Positions 50,637-61,100 of a DNA stretch of 64,000 nt are shown here, one piece after another. The stretch spans positions 10,378,884 through 10,442,883 of the forward strand of contig NC_051087.1 in the NCBI RefSeq assembly GCF_901709675.1, written 5' to 3'. The notes below the pieces were generated by a model that was given only the letters and a program-made list of their open reading frames with translations, was not told where the DNA came from and made no database searches. The stretch comes from Syngnathus acus. Lineage: Eukaryota; Chordata; Actinopteri; Syngnathiformes; Syngnathidae. Each line of letters begins with the position of its first letter. Positions within the stretch are counted from its first letter, which is position 1. The translations under genes were made by a program, and so were the position numbers.

Positions 50637-52630
50637 CTACTCAGTCTTGATGTTGTTAGCTAAAGGACGGTCACTGTGCCACTTCTTCATGTGTTTCTCT
50701 AGAGTACTGTAGACAGTGAAAGGCATGTGGCATATTTCACATTTGTAAACGTCTTTCCCCATTTGTCCATGGGTTTTCATGTGGCGTGTGAGCTTGGAGC
50801 TCTGGGCGCAGGCGTAGCTGCACAGCTCACACTTGTAGGGTCGCTCTCCAGTGTGACTGCGTCGGTGCACAGTCAAGTTGCTGCAGTTCTTGAAAACTTT
50901 CCCGCAAAACTCACAGGTGTCGCTCCGGCGGCCGTCCTTGGAGCTCGGCCTGCCGTTCCCGCTGCCGCCGTGGGGTGTGCTGGCCCCGCTGCCCGTCCCG
51001 CTGCGTCCCGAAGCGGCCCGTTCTCCATCGAGCTCACCCGGCGGCGTCGAGAAGCGTAAGCTGCCGTTCTCGGACGAGTGCTCCGATGAGGAGGCAAAGG
51101 GCGATTGTCTGGAATCTCCACCAGTGAAGTTGATGAAGGGGTCCTTGAGTTGTCGCGAGGCAGCATAGCCTGCTAGCCACTGGGAATACACATTTTCTGA
51201 GTTTGCGATAGTGGGTGTAGGGGGGTCTAGATCCTTTTCCACCTTGATACGTTTGGACAGAGGACTAAGGGAGCCTGGGCTAATGCCTCCACCCAACAAC
51301 TTCCTGGATAGGCCGTCAGTGGATAAGGGTCCCAGACCATTCATTGTTGTCGTGGTCACGTCATCGGCCCGGTCTGACTCCATCGCTGAGTCATCATCAG
51401 GAGGCTCCTGCGAGGAGCTCCGACGCCGAGGGTGCAGGGCCACACTGTTCTGGTGATGGCGGGCCCCTTCTAACCTCAGGCTGAAGCGATAGTCATTCCT
51501 GTCCTCTTTGATGTCTCGAACCACAGGCTTACCTTCCATCTCCTCCTCTTCACCCTCTTCTTCCTCCTCCTCCTCCTCCTCCTCTTCTTCTTCCTGTTCT
51601 TCCTCCTCTTCCTCCTCTTCCTCCTCCTCCTCCTCTTCTCCATTTTCAGCCATCAGACCATTGTTTTCACTCTTAAACCTGGCTACCACTGACTTGAGAG
51701 CATCAGTGGCACTGCCCATCAGCTCGCTGGTACCAGGCTCAGGCGAACTGGCTGTTGAAAGGCCATCTTCTGACTTGGTATTAAGCACCAAGGACTTATT
51801 CTGACAGTGTGTCTTCATGTGTCGTTTTAGCTTACTTGCCTGGGTGCATGCGTGGTTACACAGATGACACTTGAATGGCTTTTCCCCTGTGTGGCTACGT
51901 CTGTGCACAATAAGGTTACTCTGGAACTTGAAAGTCTTCCCACAGAACTCACAAGACTTTGCCTTTAATGGCGTGCCTGGTTGAACTGTGTTGGATGTGG
52001 CATTGGGGGTAGACCTCGAACCAGAAGGTGACTGAGAGGTGGAAAGAGGTGGGGTTGCAGAAAATGGAGGCTTTGAACCTGGCTGGAACGGTTGAAGAAT
52101 GCGTTGCATAGGGTTGGGCCGATTCGGGGAGAGAGGAGGTGAGGCTCCCGTGGCATTTCCAGCTAGTTCACGGAGCCTTCTGGAGAAGTCCATGTTTGGG
52201 GGAGGTTCAAGTGGTATTGAATTGAGTCTCATCACCCTGTCAAAGGCGCTGGGATGGTGGGTTGCCAGGGCCAGGTCATCAGGACTGAGGTGGTGACGTG
52301 GAGGCGGGCTGAACAGGGGTGGGGTCCGGGGATAACGGCCCTCTCGAGGAGTAGATACTGAATCTCGTCCGGACCCAGAACCTGGCATTCGCAGAAGGCT
52401 GTAAGGACTACCTTCAGCCAGGTGCACGGCGTGAAGGGGAGGTTGCGACGTGGCACAGTCACCCCCCATCCCTGGAGCAGCAGCTACACGAGGGGTGAGG
52501 GGACTGCCTGGCTCACTCTCCAGATAGATGCGGAAACCGTGGGTGTTCTGAGCATGCTGGAGAAGGAACCAGGCACTGGTGAAGGGTTGCTTGCATGTGG
52601 TGCACGTATAACTGCTGGGCTCATCTTTAT
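50637..52630 (-). CDS. bcl11a: BCL11A-type zinc-finger transcription factor, terminal coding exon (partial gene)
   Basis: Encodes the C-terminal 663 residues of a nuclear C2H2 repressor; the N-terminal part (exons 1-3, with the co-repressor-binding start and the first zinc finger) lies outside. The exon opens after the acceptor TTTTGGCAG with [12 protein letters not shown] and stops with TAG. Finger 1 is at 52539-52604, fingers 2-3 at 51807-51953 and fingers 4-6 at 50676-50915, all with intact Cys and His ligands. Between them lie [21 protein letters not shown], a glutamate run (51540-51638), KRIKVEKD and [23 protein letters not shown]11A rather than BCL11B is indicated by [38 protein letters not shown] and the C-terminal end NIKTE without a QAERS-like tail. 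In human BCL11A the last three fingers bind TGACCA sites. A segment that human BCL11A carries between the acidic run and KRIK is shortened here. The paralogue (aa or ab) is undecided. Confidence 0.96.
51540..51638 (-). repeat. bcl11a: In-frame GAG/GAA repeat encoding a poly-glutamate run
   Basis: Thirty-three codons encode 14 Glu, one Gln, 13 Glu, one Gly and four Glu. The plus strand is a TCC/TTC microsatellite. An acidic run is present at this place in BCL11 proteins generally, but the nearly pure triplet array here should vary in length. Confidence 0.93.
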
Positions 52631-52640
52631 CTGCCAAAAT
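52631..52640 (-). other. bcl11a: Splice acceptor of the terminal exon
   Basis: In the sense direction the sequence is ATTTTGGCAG followed by ATAAAGATGAGCCC. The reading frame stays open upstream for 22 more codons, but those residues (ending NVLFILA) are unlike BCL11A, whereas similarity starts exactly at the AG. Human exon 4 also begins at the codons before DEPSSYTC (memory). Confidence 0.88.
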
Positions 52641-55600
52641 AAATAGAACATTTTTATTGAGAATGTAAAAATAGGGATGCTTTGAAGCATGCACATTAGA
52701 TATTGGATGATTACAGAAGAGCTACGTATCTTACAAATGTCTATTTTATGCTGTTACATCAATTGTTAAACTCAGTCAGAGCAGCAACAACTGACAACTA
52801 ATCGATCCCACACTCCCAGCACACAAGTCAGCCGTGTGTACCCCTACACCATCAGCGACTTTGAGGTGAAATAATAACTAATTTAAATTATAATAAATGT
52901 TAAAATTATTATGAATATTATTTTAAGCACTATACATCTAGAAATTCATCTATTGTTCTTAAAGACGTTAATGAGTTGCCCAAACCAAACGTTCAAAATG
53001 CAATACATTATGAGTATAAAAATCAATTTAATATCATTTATGTAGCGCAATAATAGACACAACAGAAGTTATCACAAAGCATTTTACATGGGGAGATGGT
53101 CTAGAAGCACACACTTTGTTCAATAACATACTGAATACCAAGTGAACTTTGCATGAGACAATACGATACTGGCGGTCAGCGAGGCAACAAAAAACAGAAG
53201 TCTGAGAATAAACCAATACGACGATATTTGGACAAGATAAAGACGCTGGATTCAGGGGAAAATGAATTGATATATGAAGCATTATGCGATTTGTAATGGA
53301 AATGCAGTTAGTAGCATATTTAACATTGTTTGACATATAATTCGAGAATTAGTAATACTTATTTTATTTTATAACTAAATATACCTTTTCTATTAGACCC
53401 AAGAACCTTTTGAGCCTACTTTGACACGAGTTAATTGTAGGATGAAAATGAATGATTCTATAAACATTTGAAATGGTATACATTTTATAAAATTGCTGAG
53501 AGGCAAACTACAATGTGGGGAATACTCTACCATACAATAGAATAATAGACAAGCAAGAATTCTAAAGCTGCAAATACAAATACAATATTTTCTGCAATGA
53601 GTCCTTGTACACAGACTTAAGGTTAACCTGACAATGGACTCCCAATCTTTGCAAAGCACACTCACCCACCTCTCGGCTTTTTTTTTTAACTGAGTTAAGT
53701 GCACACAATGCTATTGAATGTTGAATATTAACGTGAATATGAGTACAAGGCCATATGTTATTAAAATATAGCAGCAGATCCTCCCAATAAGCAAAATGGA
53801 AAATTGTTACTAGGGATGCACTTTTCAAAATGCATTTCATGCATTGCTTTTATATCTTATGCTGTATGGATTTATTTAAATCCTCTCAGGTGAATCGAAT
53901 AGGAGAAGGTGGGGAAAGCAGAAGTGAGAGATATGCTAAATAAAAAGATTCCGCCACTTGCAAATGTGCACCGTCTTTCATCTCTGGGCTTGCCTATATA
54001 TATATTTTTTTTTTCACTGGGGGACTAGCGACTGAAATCATTTGCAAAATAAAAAACAAAATGATTGTTGCACGCTGGTGGCCAAGGAGCGGTACGAGGC
54101 ATACTTAAGATTGCCCGAGTGTATGATTGTGCGTATGAGCAATCCCTAAGATGGTGGACAGGCTTGCATGTTTTAAACCCTCCGTGGCAGCGAGACAAAG
54201 AGGTGAAGATGGGGCAGTAAGAGGAGACTGCCGCTGAGAGAAAAGAAGCATGTTGTGGATGAGTAATAATGGGAACCGCATGGTGTTTTGTATGCTTCCT
54301 TTCTATCTCGTGTGTCCATAACCGTCGTGGCCCCCTCCGAACAATCTCACTTAAAGACCAGAACATGGCATAAAATGTGCACCCAATCAAAGCGCCATGC
54401 AAACCTTTTTCTTCTGAAAGGAGTTGGAAGGGGGTATACGGGTAAATTATGGATCATTACAATCTGAAAAAATTACAGTTAATTGTTGCCACCTGCAAGG
54501 CGCTTTGACCCACGATGGAATTTTCAGCTATTTGTCCATACATGATTTCTCTCCCTCTGTCACCAGCAAAAATAAAATTTTCTCATAACATTGACTTTGG
54601 CCATAGATACGTTTCCCGAGACAGTGTGGAGTTTTAGGGTTTATGGCTGCAATAACCTAACGTCTACTGTTCACTTTGATTTGATTAGCAGCCTGTATAT
54701 ATACGTATCTTCACCCTGTGTGTGAACAGATGGCGTATATGCATGAGGAGGAAAACAGATTTTTTTTTTTGTTATTGCAAACGACAAAAGACATATTGCA
54801 GGGAGCACGGAGGGGCGGGAGACTTGGGAGGTGGCTCCTCTGAGACACTTTGCAATTGACAAAGCACTGCAGGATTTGGGAAGTAAAAGAAGGAAAGCAA
54901 GGAAGGCGGATCAGAGCAAGGAGAGAAGTGTGGCGTGAAGGGGACATTCCTAATGACACGTTTCTGAAGGACACAACTTCCATGTCGCTAGTGAATACAT
55001 TTTCCTGTGTGACAAACGCTGCATGTCTTGTGCAATCACAAAACCATCCCTGGAATTAGTCAGTGTTCATGCCACAAGCAACAAAATAATTGTTAGTCTC
55101 GCAAGGCAGTGGACACACTGATGGCCATGAAAAAAAAATCGAAACCAAAGCAGGCCCAGCTGCATGACAGCGGATATCTTAATAAGCCCACTTTTTCCCC
55201 TATAATAGCTGTCCTCAAAAAGACGGAAGGACAGTTTTTAAAAAGGAGAAACATTATTCTGACATGCCGTTTGATGGTCTCGAAGGGCTTTTTATACCAT
55301 AGGAAAGTAGCGAGATGTGTGAGGCAAGAATGATCTTATAAACACATCTGTCCTCTAATGGAATAAAGAAGTACTCGTTCTCTCTGTCTGGCTCTCCCCT
55401 TCCAGTATGTGGTGAGTTAGAAGAGCTTGGCCTAATGCTGGATCTCTTAGTCCCTTTGAAATCGGATCAGCCGAAAGGAGAAGCCACACTGACAACCCTG
55501 TAGCTACCATTTCATGGCAGGGGCTGAGAAAGGGGTCTTGTAATGGCAAAGAAGCCAAAGTTAAAAGGGGATAGAGAAAGATGGTGGATATGGAAGACAG

Positions 55601-57803
55601 AGGAAACAGTATGAAGAAAGCTACGGGGCGGAGGACAGATATAGAACAGTCAAAGAAGAGGGAATCAAGTCAAGTCCTGCAAAGTTAGAATTGTATTACA
55701 TTGCACAAAGAAGTCTACAAAATGTGCGTGTCCTGGTAATTGGCAGAGAATATGATCCATAATGCTTTCCAAAATGTGCAACGCAGAAAATAATTGCATC
55801 TTATAAACAGATGGGGTCACTTGTGGCTGCTTATATCACATTCACAGCACTGAAACTGTTGAGCGTGTACATTTCTAACAACATTGAAGATGGGTCACCC
55901 AACCACAAGTTTTAGTCTAACACAAAAGCAATGCCACAGATTTATTTCTGTACTCCATTTTATTTTAAACACTACAAGAGTGCAAACTGTGAAGGTTTGA
56001 CACCTGTGTCGTTGAGTTGCCAATAATAGCCACCATCGTCCGAGGAACGGCGTTGGCACAGTCACAAATGTCGTGTGCTTCTCCCACTGGGCCATTCCGG
56101 AGACTTTAATTTATCGATATTTTTCGAAAACGGCATGAGTGAGCACATCACATTAAGGTGTGTCTGTGCTGCTTCAGTGTGGTTTTGCTTTTGCAGCAAA
56201 AACAAGGAGGAGGATAAGCAGTTGGTAGTGGACTGGCATGCAAATTAAAAAAATGTAAAGTATTTTCCAGCTCTGTGTGAATCAGGATCATTTTGATGAC
56301 GTAATATTTAAAAAAACAAAAAACACAATAAAACAATAAATTGTCACAATGTCCTCTTATTGTACCCTAAAACACGGATGCATACAAACAATCCACACAA
56401 CAAATAATAAGGTGTAACCAATCGAAAAAGTACACAAGGTTAGTTTATTTCTTCCAAGTCGTCTAACTTGATAGCCAAGTCCCAAAAAGTTTGGACTTGC
56501 TTTGACCTCCACGTCTTGTTTAGTCCTTCAGCACACCTTGCAGTGGGGTCTGCTTGTCCTGGTAAGGCCACATAGCTCTCAGTGATATTGGTCATTTAGC
56601 TAATGGAGGAAAGAGCTAACAGGATTATCATGCAGGTCTTCCAAATGGAGAAGGAAGGCACCAGCAGAGGAGATGATGGGGACATCACATGTCATCGCCA
56701 TTTCCAAGTTATTAGTCGCCTGAGCTTGGGAGCACTTGCACACCTCTAAAGTGATTATGCTAATAGCAGGTCTTTGCCAATATTCAAAAGTGTTTATAGG
56801 TGTTGGAGTTTGTGCCTTGGGAAGACTGAGGGCTGTCAATACAGTGCCTCTTAAGAGCACCTCAGCTCTTATGCTTGTTAATGTGATTACTACTCCGTTT
56901 ATGTCATTAGTGTATTCACAGGCAGGGATTGGACAGAGGTGAAGGGTGAACCAACACGGGGGTATGTAGACAAAGAGGAGGAGGATGCTATTAAAACTTT
57001 TTTCAGTGATTTTTTTTTAATTGACATGACTTTCACATGACTTAGCCAAACAAAGTGGAAGGTTGTTGACAAATCAACTACATTTATTCATGGATGTGAG
57101 AAAAGCTCTGTCTTTACTTTTTTTCTATCGAGGATTCATTTGAGGACGAAAACATCTAAGAGCTCTGCAGAGTGGCCTTGTTACTTATCTTTCCCCTCCA
57201 ACAGACTGAGCCTGTATTTCTCTGTCCTACAACTACACACACACACACACACGCTTGCACACTCACTTCTTTGTCACGGGCCAAAGTCGGTGCGGCGTGC
57301 TGAGCCAATGGCTGCAGACAAAAGGTTTGTTTGACCAACACTTGTTTCTAAGACAAAGCCGGTTACAGGGAATGCTGTTTACTAAATAGAAAGCCAGCCA
57401 GCCGACCGCAGGCCTGAATCCAAGCCTTTTCCGAGTCTGAAGTGGCCTGTAATACTGGATGTTAAGAGTCACACACACACTAGACAGAAACCGACCGCAA
57501 ACCACTACATACGCCACACATATAACAGTAGAAAGAGGGAGAACCAAGATGGCAAATTAGAGGAAATGAAAAAGTCCTACTGCTATGGACGAGCACGAGA
57601 AGCAATGCAGATACACCTGCATGGTGGTTATGAAGGGCACAGGACCAGGATAAGCCATATAGTCCATGTAATTTGCTAGCTGCGGGTTTTTATCCAATCG
57701 ATTACCACAGTCTTTCACCTGTCCCCTTCTCTTTCTCTTTTGTATGTACTTTTGTACACACCGGTGGAGAATTCTCAAGTATTTTGACAACTTTACCAAC
57801 TGC
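52641..57803 (-). other. bcl11a: bcl11a intron before the terminal exon, first part
   Basis: No sequence matching the short exon 3 (human peptide around LLHWRGLSS and APQGICK) was recognised on the minus strand. The stretch is AT-rich, with an AT/T run at 53996-54014, a T run at 54759-54770 and a CA tract at 57235-57252. A motif-rich candidate element lies at 56590-56930. Confidence 0.65.
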
Positions 57804-58108
57804 CATAGGTGTCAAACACAAGGCCCGGGGAGCAGATATGGCCCGCCACATCATTTAATGTAGCCTGCGCAGACAAATTGTGCATCAATTTCATCTGTCA
57901 ATACTAAAATTACAAATTGTCTTTTCTTTCATATTTACTACCATTCATCTTTTTAAAATATTTGATCGGTTTTCACTCGTCTCTGATTCCAAAACTAGTT
58001 ATTCATCAGTTAATTTCGTAGCCTACACTGTATATAGAAGACACTGACAGTCATAATGGCCCTCCGAAGGAAACAATGACTCCGATAAAAATGAGTTTGA
58101 CACCCCAG
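57804..58108. mobile_element. Short non-autonomous hAT-like element, copy 2
   Basis: Ends CATAGGTGTCAAACACA and ATGAGTTTGACACCCCAG form terminal inverted repeats like those of copy 1 (10306-10629), in the same orientation. Shared interior blocks include GACAAATTGTGCATCAA, TTCACTCGTCT in place of TTTACTCGTCT, and GACAGTCATAATG. Relative to copy 1 it lacks about 23 bases near 58045 and part of the GGCCCG block near the right end. It lies inside the bcl11a intron. Confidence 0.8.
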
Positions 58109-61100
58109 AACTAAGTGATGTTTTCAATCTATCACATATCCAAAGGTGCAAGCAAAGTGTAAATTTAAGGTGATTAAATAAGAAAATGTGTACTTTTGAC
58201 ACACACGCCACAATAAATTTAAAACAAGTACCACTGACTGCTTACTGTCTAATCTTTTTAGGCCATTGAACCATGTTTGAACTGACCATCCCCTCACATA
58301 TTCATTCCTTCAGCCATCCATCGCTAAACCCTTTTCCGTCTATCCATCCATTCAACCTGAGCTCAGCTGGGAAGCATTGCGTTCGGGTGCCACTCGGTCC
58401 GATAGACCTTGTAATAATCTGAGCCAGCCGTGCCTCATTATTTGTTCTCTGCTTACCAACAACAGTGGGAGGCTGGACGTTGTTGTTTCTCATCGTTGCT
58501 CTAATGGTACACTAAAAAAGGCCTCTGGGCCTCAAAGCTTAACTCGTCTAATTAAATGGACCGTCACTTATGCGAGCATCTGCAGAGATTATTTATTGAG
58601 TCGGGATGCGCTTCACAGGATCAAACCGCTGTCAGATGAGACAACCCTCACTGGAGTAGGCATTAAATAAAAAAGACTCAAAGAAACTGCCAATTGTCAG
58701 TGTAAGCAGGTACATCGTAGACTTAATCAAGCAAGAGTATTTTTGGACTCGGGTAACATCCCAGATGGGCAAGCGGTGTCGGAGAACATCAGAGGGAATA
58801 TGTGAAACGTTTCGTCAGATAAAGATGTATTTGAAATAGTGCATATTAACCGAAGCAAAGCCCATTAAAATACACTAACACAAACCTTAGAAAGAAAGTC
58901 ACACATGATTTTTTTTTTTCTTTTTAAAGCAGCATTCAGATTATAGAATGCTGCCTTTTTCTTACAAGCGAGATCCAAGTTCGGAGAACAAAGCCAAGAT
59001 AGTCTCCGTATAAGACATGAGGCCAACAGCAGAAGATTCGCTATCTCTGCATAGCGCAGCTTATGACAGGCTGGCGTCCCCGCAGAAAGGATGGAGGGGG
59101 ACCAGGAGGTCGGCGAGCTGCACATTTCTGCATAAATCTCTAGACAGATAGCATCAGGGGGGTGGAAACAGAAGAGGGAGGAAAGCAAGCAGCAGAGGAT
59201 GATAAGGCCCCCGGGGCAGGGCATTCGACACTGTCAAAACTGTTTCGTCTCTGGCTATTGTATGAGTAGCACACGTTATGAGCCTGCATACCATTTGCCG
59301 GTACGCGATTCAGCTTCACGGGAGTATCGAGGGCTCTGGATCTGACCTCCCGGCTTTAGCTCTCTTCTGTCTTCACTGACATGTGGGAAGATAGACAGAG
59401 TAATAAAAGCACCCCATTCTAAGAGACTATGACGAGCTCAAGCGAGCATGTTGTATCAACAAGGCCAAAATGGTCAAGTTCTTCAGTTGTGAATTCTGAA
59501 AACAATGACAATGGTTCAGGCAAGGTGGTTAGGTTAAGAGCCAATGCAAAAATTATTTGACCATACATAGTATACATACACATATATTCATTCATTCTGG
59601 CCCTTACACATAGAATTAAACTTGTCTTCAATTGGTCATAATTAATTCATTCCGTGGCTATTTTTGCTCCTGCCTATAACATGTAAGGCAAAGCCAAAGT
59701 AAGGCAAAGTTAATGTGGCTGTTTTAAATACACATGTAATTCTTTTTTGTTTGATGTTTCGTGGAACTGTGCACTTCAACTGGTGGTAGCAAACAAGACT
59801 GCTTGGAGCAAACATTTGGCCCCTTTTTTGGAAGTTAGCCGCTTCCCTCCAGCACTTATTTTCACGTTTTTTTTCTCGAATGTCAAAGCAAAAAAGAAAT
59901 AAATAAATCATTGGAGCAATGACTTGCTTTTTGAAAAACCCATTAGCTGGGGGCCGGGGGGCACGTGTCAGTTGAGGTGTCACAGCACTCCTCAGATTTC
60001 CTCGTGCTGTTGTTGTTAGATAAGTTTTATTGGCTCTCAAAATAAAGCTTTCCATACAGTTACCAGTAATAATACACAATAAAAATACAAAATTACTCAG
60101 ATTGCTTCTAAATATCACCTATGCAAGGAAGAGAAAATTCAGCAATGTATAGTTAACAGTAACATCAACTACATATGTTTCTTCCTGAACATGGTCAACG
60201 TGGACCCAGAAGTTCTTCAAGGCATACATGGGCTATCATTCCAATTCAAGTCAACAAGAGCTGTTTTAACATGTGGTTATTTTTCACCCTGTCGTACCAC
60301 CGCAGGGTGACTGGCCAGGGCATGTGAGCTTGGGCCAACCATTGCAGCTCATTATGCGGGCCAGCCTTAAGGCATTGTGGTAGTACATGGAAGTTTAAAA
60401 CAAGAGGACTAGTGTGTACCCGTGTCCCGTGGCCCAAAGCTGTGGCGACTGAGGCTTTAACACGCGTCCTGTCTGGTGTGTATGACTGTGCACACGGAAG
60501 TTGAGTGGTTAAAGACAAGGCAAGGTGGCCTTGTATTTAACCGTTACGATGGAACGGCAACTCAGGGTCAGACATAGCTCCCAAATGGATTCCTGTTGCA
60601 AGAGCGAATGTAAATGGACTGCCCAAGACTGGACGATAGGTGACACATTAGCTGCATCAGAAATGACATTTAACAAACCCGTAACAGTGACGCAAAGAGA
60701 CCTAAATGCCCTCAACCAACTTCCATCCAGCACTCAACCAGTCCCCTCTTATTATTAATTAATTGAGGAGAAAGCATTGTTGTGCCACTTCCTAACCCAG
60801 TTACATTTCAAATCCTGATTAAAATTGCAAAATGGCCTCCTGTTCAGCTCCTTAAAGACATTCTGTTGAACACAGGAAGGGACATTGGCAGAATGAGGTG
60901 GTGGTCACGTATCGAAAGGTTCCTTTGGAGTTCACAGATTTGTTGTTGAGAAATTCAGTAGGCTTGATATCATGCCTTTAACATTCTTTAAGACAAATGT
61001 CCATTAACAGAATAATCTGCATTTGCATTACTCGGTGTAAGAGGCAATATTCTTCAGTTAGCCAGCGATTAACTACAAGCAATGTTTACCATCAATAACT

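Noticed and set aside
51508-51804. Ser-rich plus-strand frame over the bcl11a exon
   Set aside because: It is the antisense shadow of the glutamate repeat.
50637-52630. BCL11B instead of BCL11A
   Set aside because: A few residues are BCL11B-like (FRIYLE, VMRLN, KVEKDL), but [37 protein letters not shown] and the end NIKTE with no QAERS-like tail are BCL11A features.
52631-52694. The first 22 codons of the open frame, starting at a Met at 52692-52694, as the start of the BCL11A protein
   Set aside because: These codons are intronic: similarity to BCL11A begins exactly after a TTTTGGCAG acceptor, and the protein needs upstream exons.
59642-60118. 158-codon minus-strand frame as a gene in the intron
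   Set aside because: No recognisable domain or exon signals; AT-rich chance frame.
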